NCBI GenBank assembly: GCA_949358305.1
Contig: OX442314.1
Span: 55,377,369 to 55,437,368, forward strand
Origin: Strigamia acuminata
Taxonomy: Eukaryota; Arthropoda; Chilopoda; Geophilomorpha; Linotaeniidae
DNA length: 60,000 nt
Direction: 5' to 3'
Of the stretch, positions 22,912 to 34,515 are shown piece by piece. Numbering within the stretch: the first letter of the stretch is position 1; every line of letters starts with the position of its first letter. The translations under genes were made by a program, and so were the position numbers. The notes beneath the pieces are model-generated. The model was not told the DNA's origin, ran no database searches, and saw only the letters and a list, made by a program, of their open reading frames with translations.

Positions 22912-22921
22912 CCTTTATATA
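22912..22921 (-). promoter_or_regulatory. TATA box, copper transporter
   Basis: TATATAAAGG on the minus strand, 287 bases before the start codon. It is a good consensus in the right orientation, with no open frame between it and exon 1. Confidence 0.4.
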
Positions 22922-22929
22922 GTTCCGTG

Positions 22930-24590
22930 AAGCCAGTGGAAGGATGCAGGTGCGAGCGCACACAGCGAAAACAATTACAAAATAGGCTTATTATTCCGAT
23001 GTTATTTCTAGCTTGACTCATTGAAATTACTAATTCGTTTTGTCTCAATTACTCATTGCCTCGATACTACACGCTTTTGTTTTTAAATCTTTATTCTTTC
23101 TTGTGTATTTATAACAAAAACACATGACGAGGAAAAAGCATTAGTGTTTGATTACTTCACACATCCAAGGATGACGGCCTAATTTTTAGGCCTAATTTTT
23201 AAAACGTGATGGTGACTCGTACTGCGCAATTGAGTTGCACTTTAGTCTACCAGAAACCACAGACCTATAGGTCAAGAGTTCCCAAACTTTTTAGCATCGC
23301 GACTCATTTTTAAGCAAGGCGATCTTCTGCAACCCACTTCATCTACCGGTGAATTACATTTTTCAAAAATGAACTACTAAAAAGAAAAAAAAAATTTGCA
23401 GAAAATTTTACATAAAATTTTACATAAATTTGCAAAAAAATAATTTTAGTGTACTATTCTAAAGGGGCATCATGTCTAAAATCTAACGCTGTACTAGACT
23501 GCAAACTGAGGGATTGGGGGTAAGAAGCGTATGCTCAGGAAGAAACACAGCGGTGACAGTCCGGTCACGCAAAGATGTCACCGATAAATTTATTTCTTTT
23601 TTGTGAATGATTTGGATCATCGGAGCATGTGATTGATGAGTAACGAGCAAGCTAAACCGAGCAAATCAAAAATAAAGATATCGAAGGAATGAATAAAGCG
23701 GTGTAATTACGTGGATTTATTATAAATTGTTATGGTAAATCCGAGGCTGCAGCACAGCTGTTATCTTTTGTAATATCTACAACATGTGTTATTATCTACA
23801 GAGATCTACAGAGATGAGTCAAAGTCCTAAACGGAGCAGAAAATGGATTGCTAATCAGTCATCCATATTCCACATACCCATGTGAGTATTCGTCTGCAAA
23901 ACCAAATGGTAATGTGATTACCATGTATGTTCTAAAGGACCGTCCATAAATTACGTAACGCCTTAGGTGATGGGAGGGGGTTCCAAATTTTGTTATTTTT
24001 CCCTTATTTTTCTCCACAATACACTATTTGACCTTGAAGGCCATTTTCAAGGTCATTCACTTGCTAACTTCTAAACCAATCAAGTTAGAGCAAAAAAGGC
24101 AATTACAAAGTTGTAGAGCACCATCAAATTAGGACAATCCAACTTATCTTATTTATCTTAAGTTAAATGTTTTCTTTTCTTTCTAAAACGATACGTTTTA
24201 GAAACGTGGCAATATCGGTATCGGCCACGCAAAAAAATATCGGATCCAATATCGGTAAATACCGAAATATCGGCCGATAGCCGATACCGATCAAAGTCTA
24301 CAAAATATCAAGGTCAGTCAAGGTCATTACACGCAAAAATGTCTGGAAAACTTGTTCGTTTACACGATTAGTTTTCCACAAAAGTAAAATTCGCATTTTC
24401 ACTTATCTAGGTAACCGAGTACATGTAAACATGGTAACTGACACACGGGTTACGTCATTGCACATCAAAACAATGAACTTTACGCCTTAAATGACTTTAT
24501 TCCATTTTTCATTTCATTTGACTAACAATTATTAACAATTATTTAACTTTCGTTATGAGAAATAAAAACAAAAAATGTGTTTAGCTTTAG
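22930..24590. other. Intergenic with transposon fragments
   Basis: No gene recognised. Fragments: a hAT-type end at about 23271 (GAGTTCCCAAACTTTTTAGC...CGACTCA); a dispersed-repeat end at about 23937 (GACCGTCCATAAATTACGTA); a piece of the 20799 MITE at 24020-24140; and a TATCGG/CCGATA-rich palindromic end at 24195-24290. Confidence 0.5.
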
Positions 24591-24596
24591 ATAGAA

Positions 24597-27500
24597 TTAG
24601 TCATCTTCCGCCTGCTCCACCGCCATCTCGCACGCTTTGCTCTCTGCAACGACCACGTCCATTATCGAGGGCAACCTCTCGTCCGAACTTTCGTCTTCCT
24701 TGGATTTCAGACGCCGTAATCTCTTCTTTTTTTTCTTATGCACTTCTGTCATTTTCTTTTCCTCCTTAAAAATGTTGTCCACTTGCGATTTGCTGACGTC
24801 GCTATGTTCCCGCAACAGCTGGAGGTACACACCACCGGGCGTCCGTTTCCGAGAACCGTTCTAAATTAAAATTAAATTAATTAATTTAAATATCGTTTTT
24901 TCGACGTTTATTTGTTCGCCAGGTGTTCACTTTTTGGACGTTTATTTGTTCGACATTTTCTCAAAATTTCGTCGTAGCATCGTCTCGAAAATCGACTGTT
25001 TTAGCACGAAAATGAAGGTTTTTAGCCCGAAAACAGACCCTTTGTAGGCCAATAATCATCGTGCGACATTATTTTGGTCGAAAATGTTTCTTTTGGGCCT
25101 AAAACGTTTGTAATGGGCTAAAACGTCGATTTTTATGCTAAAACGTCGATTTTTATGCTAAAACGTCGATTTTTATGCTAAAACGTCGATTTTTATGCTA
25201 AAACGTCGATTTTTATGCTAAAACGTCGATTTTTATGCTAAAACGTCGATTTTTATGCTAAAACGTCGATTTTTATGCTAAAACGTCGATTTTATGCTAA
25301 AACGTCGATTTTTATGCTAAAACGTCGATTTTTCGACTAAAAACGTCGTTTTTCGACTAAAAACGTCGTTTTTTCGACTAAAAGCGTCGTTTTTTCGACT
25401 AAAAACGTCGTTTTATCGACTAAAAACGTCGTTTTATCGACTAGAAGCGTCGTTTTATCGACTAGAAGCGTCGTTTTATCGACTAGAAGCGTCGTTTTTT
25501 CGACTAGAAGCGTCGTTTTTTCGACTAGAAGCGTCGTTTTTTCGACTAGAAGCGTCGTTTTTTCGACTAGAAGCGTCGTTTTTTCGACTACAAGCGTCGT
25601 TTTTTCGACTAAAAACGTCGTTTTTCGACTAAAAACGTCGTTTTTCGACTAAAAACGTCGTTTTATCGACTAAAAGCGTCGTTTTATCGACTAAAAGCGT
25701 CGTTTTATCGACCAAAAGCGTCGTTTTATCGACCAAAAGCGTCAATTTTTCGACCAAAAGCGTCGATTTTTCGACCAAAAGCGTCGATTTTTCGACCAAA
25801 AGCGTCGTTTTTTCGACCAAAAGCGTCGTTTTTTCGACCAAAAGCGTCGTTTTTTCGACTAAAAGCGTTGTTTTTTCGACTAAAACCGTCGTTTTTTCGA
25901 CTAAAACCGTCGTTTTATCGACTAAAAGCGTCGTTTGTCGACTAAAGGCGTCGTTTTTCGACTAAAAACGTCGTTTTATCGACTAAGAACGTCTTTTTTT
26001 CGACTAAAAACGTAGTTTTTCCACTAAAAACGTCGTTTTTCCACTAAAAACGTCGTTTTTCCACTAAAAACGTCGTTTTTCCACTAAAAACGTCGTTTTT
26101 TCGACTAAAAAGATCGTTTTCGACTAAAAAGATCGTTTTTTCGACTAAAAAGATCGTTTTTTCGACTAAAAACATGGTTTTTTCGACTAAAAACATCGTT
26201 TTTTCGACTAAAAACGTCGTTTTTTCGACTAAAAACGTCGTTTTTTCGACTAAAAAGATCGTTTTTTCGACTAAAAACATGGTTTTTTCGACTAAAAACA
26301 TCGTTTTTTCGACTAAAAACATCGTTTTTTCGACTAAAAACGTCGTTTTTTCGACTAAAAACGTCGTTTTTTCGACTAAAAAGATCGTTTTTTCGACTAA
26401 AAACATGGTTTTTTCGACTAAAAACATCGTTTTTTCGACTAAAAACGTCGTTTTTTCGACTAAAAACATCGTTTTTTCAACTAAGAATGTTCATTTTCAT
26501 GCTAAAACAGTGGACGTTAAAAAAAAAGTTCGTAATTTTGGCGTAAAAAATACAGCTGTCGAACAAGTGAACAACCCTCAATACCGGTAAATAAATAAAT
26601 AAATAAATAAATAAATTCTGTTTTTACACTGCGGCTACAATCCAGAAAAAAAACACGTAACAGGAAGATAAACAAGGAAAATTCCCTAAGTACGTATATT
26701 TCCTAGACAATTTAAGTTAAGATATCGTTTAAAAATAGATTTAAATTTATTTTTCTAGACCGTGTTAAATCAAAATCGTGTAAAAAAAAACACCGTGTAA
26801 AATCAGAATTGTGTGTATAATAAAAAAGGAGCTATTTATTACATTTATCAGCATTCCTCCGCCTGCTTCAATTTCCTCCGTCTTCCTGAGCAATTCAATC
26901 CCCAATTTTCGCCCTATTTCAATTACCGTTCGTTCTAAAATGTAAAAAGAATTATTAATCTAATAATGAACAATAATAATACAGTCGAGCCTAAATTTAA
27001 TCGGTTTGTTATAACGAAAGTTTGTTATATCAAATTTATTTAACCCTAGAACGGCTAAAACCGGTCATAAAGACCCATTGAAAAAATAATAATTTAATAA
27101 TTTGTAATGACTAGACCGCGGATAAATGCATAAATGCACACAATATATTTATATTCAATAAAAAGCCGAAATTAGCTTTTATTGCATATTTCCCGAAAAT
27201 TGGTTTATAAATGCATAAATCGCGATTTTTCTGGGAAAATACTGCGATTTGTGTCTTTTTTTTAACGATACGTAACATTTACGTATCAATTTTTGCCATT
27301 TTTTAAGACACGTATCGTGTACGTATGCTTGCGTTCGGAAGATTAAGGATTTTGCCAAAAACAAACACCAGGGAAAGTCACTAAATTAATGTCTGGAAAG
27401 ACAAATAAACAAATAGAAAATAGAAATAGAATTGTAATTACTAATTATAATTCATTTACATCAAGAAGACTTTGAAATGGCATAAGTTGATATTTAACTC

Positions 27501-29674
27501 CTGATTTCACTCGAATACATTTTTTTATTTTGCATATTTTTATTTTTATTTTGCGTAAAATGGAATTTTTGGTGCATATTTTATGCACATAAAACGAATT
27601 TTATTTTGCATAAATATCCGGGGTCTAGTAATGACTAAATAATAAATTAATGCGCATTAATATAAATTATATATATGGGTTTTTAAGTGTTTTTCCCTTT
27701 TTCTTAGGGTTTCAGTTACCGTATAACCTCGCGTATAGTGCGAAATATTTATTGCGAATTTTGGACCTCGAATTGGGGGGGTCGCACTATACGCGCATAA
27801 TAAAAATAATACTAAAAAATTGACGTATACGTAACGTATGGACTACGTGCATAATTCGTACGTATATGACTTCGTTTATCCCGTTTACAACCACCAATAC
27901 GACTAACCGACAATCCAAATAATGCAAATAATGCAACAATCCAGCAATCCATCATCGAAACATAAGCAAGGAGTAAATTTTTTTTTGATTTTATAGTTTT
28001 CTTTTAAATAAATAAACTTTTCTAACCACATTTTGCAGTGTTGTGGTACACAAATGTTAATTCGCATTATACGCGCATACACCACTTATTAGCAAAAATG
28101 GCGCCTAAAATGGGGGGTCGCATTATACGCGGGCCGCATTATACGCGAGGATATACGGTAGGTTTTTTTTTGGGTTAATTGGTTTGTTTACGGTTTTATT
28201 TAGTTTGGGTTTATGCGAGTTCTATTTATATTTGTCCCATTTTTTAGGTTTTTTTTATAGATGTTCTAGGTTTTTTTGCTAAGGTTTTCTTGGTTTTTTT
28301 TCTAAGGTTTTCTAGGTTTTTTTTTCGGTATTTTAGAGTTATCAAGTTCAGGGCCCACTTTAGCGACCACCCACCCAGCCATTTTTAAATATTCATTGTA
28401 ACAAAAAATGTGTCATATCGCGGTTCGTTGTAACGAGGTTCGACTGTAATTAATTTTTTTTTTATATTAATTTCTTAATTCTTTTTTCCTACCAATTAAA
28501 TCGATTTTTGGCTCTTTGAGACGCTCGGCTATTTTGACGGCAATTTCTTCGTCGCTCTCGCGCTCCGAATAATGAAAAGTGAACTGAATGCGTTTTCGCT
28601 TCCGGTCCGGATGACTAGTAGTTTGCTGCTGCAACTTCTCTCTCGTCCTGTAATCGTAACTTTCGACCGTCCTCGTTTTCTCCAACGTTTGCTTCACGCT
28701 AAAGTCTTTGATATCTTCCGACAAACTCTGCTCCGACAGGACAACACCCCAAATATTATTCCTCTTCTTATTCACCTCCTGCTTCGTCTGCAAATAAACA
28801 AACAGAATTAATTTAAAAATTTTAAAAAATCACAAAAATCAAAAATATTCAAAAATCAATAAAATTAAAAAATTGCAATTCAATTACAATTTTAAAAAAT
28901 TTAAAAATTTAAAAATTTTCAGAATTTCAAAAATCAAAAAATTGCAATAAAATTAAAATTTTATCAATTTTTCTTGATTTTTATCAATTTTTCTTGATTT
29001 TTATCAATTTTTCTTGATTATTTTCAATTTTTCTTGATTATTTTCAATTTTTCTTAATTTTTATCAATTTTTCTTGATTTTTATCAATTTTTCTTGATTT
29101 TTATCAATTTTTCTTGATTATTATTAATTTTTATGAATTATTTTTAATTATTCTTGATTATTATCAATTTTTCTTAATTATTTTTAATTATTCTTGATTT
29201 TTATCAATTTTTCTTGATTCTTATCAATTATTCTTGATTTTTATCAATTATTCTTGATTTTTATCAATTATTCTTGATTTTTATTAATTTTGCTTGATTT
29301 TTGTCAAAAATTAAAAAATTAAAAAATTAAAAAATTAAAAAATTGCAATAAAATTAAAATTTTAAAAATTTTCAGAATTTCAAAAATCCACAAAATTAAA
29401 TTTGCAGCCAAATACTTCTTGCTTGTTCACCAACGCGGGCGAAATCGTCTTCCTCCGTTTCCACGTTACGTCGTTGTCGTCCGACCCGTCGTCCGAGCTA
29501 TCGTCCGAAAACGTGATGTTCTTCAGCGGTCGGTAGGCCTGCATTTCGCTGCACCCATTCTCGCACGTATCGTCGATCTGCAAATTCACAAAACCCCCCC
29601 AACTAATTAAACGACTACCAACAACAACACCAAACACAAATTCTCAATCGCATTCGTACCTCGCCGTCTTCCAT
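24597..29674 (-). CDS. PHAX: PHAX, phosphorylated adaptor for RNA export
   Basis: Five coding exons join in frame to about 275 residues: 29660-29674 (MEDGE), 29416-29577, 28493-28787, 26843-26934 and 24597-24860. Lengths 15+162+295+92+264 give 276 codons exactly. PHAX binds capped pre-snRNA and, when phosphorylated, bridges the cap-binding complex to CRM1 for nuclear export. Diagnostic parts: MEDGE start, an acidic stretch before VTWKRRK, the NNIWG box at the start of exon 3, then the RNA-binding domain spanning exons 3-5 (LKEPKIDLI, IELLRKTEEIEAGGGMLIN, NGSRKRTPGGVYLQLL), where even the GG-N-GSR spacing matches vertebrate PHAX, and a Lys-rich tail. All donors are GT and all acceptors AG. The donor of exon 2 could instead be at 29431 (…ALTKQ), 15 bases shorter. 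It is shorter than the human protein (394 residues). Introns are loaded with repeats. Confidence 0.93.
25113..26490. repeat. ~1.37-kb minisatellite in last PHAX intron
   Basis: Starts with about ten near-perfect copies of a 20-mer (AAAACGTCGATTTTTATGCT) and passes into about 50 copies of a related 21-22-mer (CGACTAAAAACGTCGTTTTTT). A higher-order block of about 7 units, marked by the AAAAGATC and AAACATGG variants, repeats at 26100-26470. The array reads open on both strands (FLVEKTT / VFSTKN) only because the unit length lacks stops. Confidence 0.95.
26982..28446. mobile_element. TA-flanked TIR element in PHAX intron 3
   Basis: Left end CAGTCGAGCCTAAATTTAAT, right end (inverse) CAGTCGAACCTCGTTACAAC. 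TA at 26980-26981 and 28447-28448. The TIR type matches the pogo/Tigger elements at 34516 and 45282. No transposase is left. Inside is a left end with TTAACCCTAGAACGGC near 27041 and the MITE at 27719. Confidence 0.75.
27719..28158. mobile_element. TA-flanked MITE nested in the intronic element
   Basis: 440 bp. Termini CCGTATAACCTCGCGTATAG and its inverse CGCGAGGATATACGG, flanked by TA (27717-27718, 28159-28160). Contains a CGCACTATACGCG / CGCATTATACGCG pair near the ends. Noncoding. Confidence 0.85.
28965..29300. repeat. Minisatellite in PHAX intron 2
   Basis: About 17 copies of a 20-mer, TTGATTTTTATCAATTTTTC, in the intron between PHAX exons 2 and 3. Confidence 0.9.
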
Positions 29675-29750
29675 TTCCAAATCGCACCAACAACAAACGT
29701 CAAGCCCAAAATGGTGCGACCGCAAAGGCGGAAAAACAAACGATATTCTA

Positions 29751-29758
29751 TGACGTCA
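29751..29758. promoter_or_regulatory. CRE-like palindrome upstream of PHAX
   Basis: TGACGTCA, the full CREB/ATF palindrome, 77 bases before the PHAX start codon. A single site, so it could be chance. Confidence 0.4.
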
Positions 29759-29816
29759 TAACTACATCGCCAACCGTTTGATACTTCCGACAACCATCGC
29801 CAGATGGCAGTAGCAA

Positions 29817-29826
29817 TTATATAAAA
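29817..29826. promoter_or_regulatory. Two-way TATA box upstream of PHAX
   Basis: TTATATAAAA on plus, TTTTATATAA on minus. On the minus strand it sits about 143 bases before the PHAX ATG, plausible for its core promoter. A 22-bp-arm hairpin follows at 29831-29877. Confidence 0.4.
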
Positions 29827-30038
29827 CCTGTATTATCAAGGACGACTACTCCTTGGAGTAGTCGACCTTGGTATTATATAACATATTCAGAAATTTTATA
29901 TTAAATTTTTTCTAAAAAAAAAAAATCCTCATGTTCTTTAATCACTACACAAATGAATTTACACAAAATACATTTATATATACATTTTTTATGACCCAAT
30001 TTTGTATTTTTCCGTTTCGCTTCGAATCGTTTCTCCTT

Positions 30039-30575
30039 TTAATTTGTGTGCAAATCGTTCTTGCCCGCCTCGTCACTCCGCACGTCGGTCTTGCCGTTCT
30101 CGCCGCTCTCGGACCGACTCGACGGGCCGGCCCCCGCTTCATCCAGCGCAGTCTTCGCTGCACCGACGCGAATGATTTTCTTCCGCAGCAAACTGTTGCT
30201 CTTCTTACCCAGCGTGCTCTTCTTCGACTGTTTCTGCGGCGGCTTCATCGTCAACATCTGCCCGAAAAATCGAAACAATCCGATGAAAAATTGCGAAAAA
30301 ATGTGTAGAAAATAAAAAAATTTAATTTTTAAATTTAATTTTTTACCTTTTTGATTTTTTCGGCGGTGGTAGACCCGCACTTGGGCTTGATAATTTTCTT
30401 CGCACTTCCGGGCGCTGAAAATGAACTGGAATCAGAAGGAATCGAGCATTTTGGAACATTTGTGCAGACCTTTTTTCGAGGCCAGTACGACCTTCTTTCT
30501 GGCGGCCGAATTCCGGTTTAATTTTGATCCGGGTCCGACGGCTCTCACTGCACCTCTTCGTGATCCTTGAACCAT
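30039..30575 (-). CDS. Small basic protein, 3 exons, unrecognised
   Basis: Exons 30470-30575 (starts MVQGSRRG, donor G/GTCTGC), 30347-30414 (acceptor TTTCAG, donor AAG/GTAAAA) and 30039-30257 (acceptor GGGCAG) join in frame: 106+68+219 = 131 codons, 130 residues. The protein is very rich in Lys, Arg, Ser and Gly, without hydrophobic helices, ending in a Ser/Gly/Asp-rich tail (AGPSSRSESGENGK). The MxQG start and Lys-rich body recall the small UPF0390 (C19orf53/LYDG10) nucleolar-type family, but similarity is weak and I would not name it on that. GC-rich codon use like its neighbours supports a real gene. It begins about 0.9 kb upstream of PHAX and reads the same way. Confidence 0.6.
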
Positions 30576-30639
30576 TTTGACTGACGGGATGAATTTTTAT
30601 TTGTGTGGGATAAATAGGAATTGCAAATGGAATTAGCCT

Positions 30640-31880
30640 AAATCTCAGCGAGTGACATCATCTGCATGGAACGAGGCGAGAATCAGGTTCGCCACGCCAC
30701 CTCTGGACGAGTTTGAGAAATGATTTTCGTGGAATAATGGTGGCTGTGGTGTTGGATTTTGAGTATCGTTTGCGATACGTTTTGCGATGAGTTGCGATTG
30801 GAATTTTTGGAAATTTAAAAAAAAATCGATTGAATTGATAGAAATTTTGGAGAAAATCGATTAAATTTAGAGAAATTTTGAAAAAATCGGTTAATTGTAG
30901 AAAAATGCTGAAAAAATCGATTAAAATTAGAGAAATATTGAAAAATCGATTAATTTTAGAGAAATGCTGAAAAAATCGATTAAATTAGAGAAATGTTGAA
31001 AAATCGATTAATTTTAGAGAAATGTTGAAAAAAAATTTTTTTATAAAAATCGATTAAAATCGTGAAAATTGTGAGATAAAAAATCGATGAATATTATGAA
31101 AATTGGAAAAAAAATCAATCAATATGATGAAAATTGGGAAAAAATCGTTGAAAATCATGAAAATGTGAAAAAAATCGATAAAAATTGTGAAAATTTTGAA
31201 AAAAATCAATAAAAATCATGAAATTTGTGAAAAAATTAATGAAAATCTGTAAAAATCGTAGAAAATCATGAAAATTGTGAAAAAAATCGATCAAAATCAT
31301 GAAAATTGAGAAACAATCGATTAAAATCATAAAAATTAAAACAAAAATCGTTGAAAATTATGAAAATTGTGAAAAAAATCGATCAAAATCATGAAAATTG
31401 AGAAACAATCGATTAAAATCATAAAAATTAAAACAAAAATCGTTGAAAATCATGAAAATTGTAAAAAAAAAATCGATGAAAATCATGAAAATTGTGAAAA
31501 AAATCGATCAAAATCATGAAAATTGAGAAAAAAGTCAATGAAAATCAAGAAAATTGTGAAAAAAATCGATCAAAATCCTAAAAATTTAAACAAAAATCGT
31601 TGAAAATCATGAAAATTGTGAAAAAAATCGATAAAAATCGTGAAAATTGTGAAAAAAAAATCGATAAAAATCATGAAAATTGTGAAAAAAATCGATGAAA
31701 ATCATGAAAATTGAGAAAAAATCGATCAAAATCATAAAAATTAAAACAAAAATCGACCAACCCCATAAAAATTTACAAAAAAAAGATAAAAATCATAAAA
31801 AAAATCAAAATCAAAAAAAATCAAAACCACAAAAATTTGAAAACAAATTTTACAAACCGATATTTATTAAAAACCATTTT
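30640..31880. repeat. Intergenic with AT-rich minisatellite
   Basis: From about 30810 to 31750 there are roughly 30 imperfect copies of a 28-30-base unit, AAAAATCGATGAAAATCATG plus AAAATTGTG. Nothing else is seen. Confidence 0.85.
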
Positions 31881-32125
31881 CATCTTTGCAATTTACTGCG
31901 ACTCCCAGTGACTAAATCCTCACGCCATCATCACCACACCGCAAACAATCGCAAACCAACCCCAACAACAACCCCCACAACAACATTGTTAACTAAACAC
32001 CAAGCAGACATCCAGCAAAAATCCAAATGTAGGCCTACCAAAAAATTCACAAGATGCAATCAAACCATTCCCAACTCTAAAAACCCGCAACCAAAAAACA
32101 CCAAAAATTTCGAAAATGACCTCAG

Positions 32126-32464
32126 ATGTCCTCGAACCAAAGTTCTAAATCAAAGTCCGTCCGAAAGAAAGTGAAAATCTGGCAGAAAGCCGCCGACATT
32201 CCCGTCCGAATCACGCGAACTTTCAAACTCCGCCGGCAGGACATCAAGGAGCAGATGCAATGGTACAAAGCCGAGGACTCCGTGCAGAAAACGACGCTCC
32301 CCTACCTCTACCCCGTGTACGTGCGCGACACCAAGACCGCCTTCCTGCGCCGCCAAATGTTTAAGTGTTCCACGCACCTCGAGACGGGCGAAGAGTGGAT
32401 GCACGTCGACATCGTGCGCCAGATCATCAACGATGTCAACCGCGGCGGCGGCCCTGACGTCTGA
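32126..32464 (+). CDS. Unrecognised conserved-looking protein, 112 residues
   Basis: Open frame starting MSSNQSSKSKS with strong G/C preference at third codon positions in an AT-rich region, a good sign of a real gene. The product is basic at the start (RKKVKIWQKAAD), then mixed (YLYPVYVRDTKTAFLRRQMF, later EEWMHVDIVRQIINDV), with no signal peptide or membrane helix. I do not recognise the family. The frame ends at TGA 32462-32464, within another open frame (32433-32711, +1) that has similar composition. Either the protein ends here, or a frameshift joins the two. Whether an intron precedes the ATG is unknown; 31880-32120 shows no clear exon. Confidence 0.6.
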   Translation: MSSNQSSKSKSVRKKVKIWQKAADIPVRITRTFKLRRQDIKEQMQWYKAEDSVQKTTLPYLYPVYVRDTKTAFLRRQMFKCSTHLETGEEWMHVDIVRQIINDVNRGGGPDV

Positions 32465-32711
32465 GACGTTTCATTTCATGTTCGTGCACGCGCTCGAGTG
32501 TTTTTGCGAGTCGAACCAAGTGTCGAAATTCGCCCGCTTCGTGGCCAGGAACGGATTGTGTTTGGTCGTTTTTTTGCACAAGTTCGGCGTCGAAAAGTAT
32601 TTGTATTTTTTGTTGAGGTTCTTGCCCGGTCGGATGAAAAAACAGATTTTTATCAGTTGCGCGTGCAGCGTCGTGCGGAATGAAATCGAGAGGCTTTTGA
32701 TTTTTAAATAG
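32433..32711 (+). CDS. Second open frame overlapping the preceding gene
   Basis: 92 codons in the +1 frame relative to the gene at 32126, with a 32-base overlap. The part after residue 10 (ETFHFMFVHALECF, later FARFVARNGLCLVVFLHKFG and KYLYFLLRFLPGRMKKQ) looks like globular protein, and CG-rich codons continue to the TAG at 32709-32711. It could be the true C-terminus of the 32126 gene after a sequencing or natural frameshift, or an exon of it. The alternative is 3' UTR open by chance. No family recognised. Confidence 0.35.
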   Translation: MSTAAAALTSETFHFMFVHALECFCESNQVSKFARFVARNGLCLVVFLHKFGVEKYLYFLLRFLPGRMKKQIFISCACSVVRNEIERLLIFK

Positions 32712-32869
32712 TTTGAATGATTTTTTATTTATTATAAAAATGATATGTATTGATGAAGTCTCTGTATATAGTGATGTATAAACGGAAAAAAGTGGTATTC
32801 TGACAAATGGTGGATTATATTTAATAAATTTGCTCGTTTTTGTTTGATTTGATGGTTCATTAGTTTTAC

Positions 32870-34500
32870 CACAGATGGCGCAACCTGTACGGAGCAATTT
32901 TCTAGTTCAATACTTTGCGGTACACCAATTCGAAAGTGGACTAGAATTGGAACGCGCGCCCTGCCCCTCGCGAGACGGCGAAACATCAACCGAGCAACCT
33001 GAGCAACAACGTGTTGTGCGCGGCTGGAAAAGGAGAATATCTGGGAGAATATCTCACAAAATACTCGCATACCCGTAAATATAGTTTAGCGCAATGCTTG
33101 TTGATTTGTTTTTGTTCATAAAAATGTACTTTTGTAGAGGTTTTCGAGCAAGGAAGACGGACTGGGCACGCTGATTCGCGGGATCAAAAATCAACATCAT
33201 CTCGACCGTGTTTATCTAGCAAAGCGCCACGAGACTCTTCTCAGTTTCCTTAATTATCGAGGATCTGGTCTGACCACATTCATCGCTCACAAGTTGAATT
33301 TTCTGTGAGAATTTTGTAAGTTCTATACTCTGCATTAGTTTTAGTCAGACTCAGGGGTGAAAGTAAGCCTGAACTCGGTAAAAGATTTGGAAACATTCTG
33401 GTTTAAAATCTGAATCTGTTGGGCCGGCTTTAGGCGTAAGGCAAAGACAATTCTGATGTCAGTAATAATTATACTATTATAATTTATGTGATTTTATGAT
33501 TAATTAATTGAATTATTAATAGAGTATTATTTATCATACAATTATGATTTGTTTGTATTTGAAAAAGCACTCAGCAAACCAGGACAGACCAAACTAAACC
33601 GACAAGAAGTTTTTTCTACTTCACCCCTGGGTTTAGTTACATGATACAATGTTCTTCACTGAAAAAAAGCAAATTTACTTTCTTGTGAATATAAAGGTAC
33701 CTAGGTTCGATTTTACAACTTTGGAAATTAGATTTACAATCAATGTAAAATTACGGCATTCTTTCAAATAAGAGCTGATGGCTCTTATTCAAAACTACAA
33801 TTGTCGATCGCCACTTCGATTTCCGCTTTTCATAAAAAAATAATTTTTTTTGTGTATTTAATGTAAAGAATGTAGAGTACGTTACGCATTTGTTACGTTA
33901 AATACAAAAAAAATAATACGGTATTTTTCCTTCCTCAGCTGCAGCTCTTATTTGAAACGGGCTTCATTTCGAGGGCAGTAGTTTTTTCTCAACACATTTA
34001 CAGACAAGGAAAGAGACCATTTCCATGACTTTTCTTTACAATAAGTTTGCAAACATTTTAATTGTGTAATTTTGAATTTTCACAATATATTTTTGATATA
34101 TTTTTAAATTTTCTACAAATATCACAAATCTACTACTCTCTATTTTGAAAATTTTAAATACCCGAACTCAAATTTTTATTAAATTTATATTTATAAAATA
34201 AATCAAACGGTTTAGTTTGATTTATTTTACAAACACCATTTAACAATTAGTTTTCATTGATTTCGGCACGTTTTAATTTATTTTATTTTAACTTTTTAGT
34301 GTTGAAATATTCATGTTATATCAATACCCAATTCTGGGAAAAAATTTGCAGATAGCGCGCGGGTCTCTAATTATGCACGGTTGCGCAAATTGAGGCCCAA
34401 ATGTTTCGAAATTTACAAAAAAGTGTGATACAGTAAATGAGACATTTTAGTTGAAAATAAAATTTCTATTTGAAACGTGTGCAAAACGTTATATTTACCT
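32870..34500 (+). repeat. Upstream promoter-like block of zinc-finger unit C
   Basis: Homologous to 37840-39350, 43256-45070, 50080-50700 and 56750-57900, and inverted to 18120-19140. Contains GATGGCGCAACCTGTAC, GCGCGGCTGGAAAAGG, a degraded TATA (TTCATAAAAATGTAC, 33117), the candidate donor GTAAGT at 33316 and, at about 33985-33995, the uninterrupted ATTTCGAGGGCAGTAG, the empty site of the hAT element found in other units. Confidence 0.7.
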
Positions 34501-34515
34501 CACTTTTTTAGTGTA

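Noticed and set aside
25113-26490. Regularly repeated units considered as a CRISPR array
   Set aside because: Units are contiguous, without unique spacers, and the DNA is eukaryotic.
25629-26590. Long open frames of LVEKTT and VFSTKN repeats
   Set aside because: They are readings of the 21-22-bp minisatellite, open on both strands because the unit has no stop; they lie in a PHAX intron.
31695-32174. 159-codon Lys/Asn-rich frame
   Set aside because: Starts in the AT-rich minisatellite and overlaps the better-supported gene at 32126 in another frame.
32875-33078. Recurring short frame MAQPV...NFLVQ...LELERAPC in several unit upstream blocks (also 50113, 41493, 56767)
   Set aside because: Unit B has a stop after five codons, G after 24, D starts with a changed second codon and E is split by an insertion. 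The similarity is that of duplicated DNA, without sign of selection on protein.
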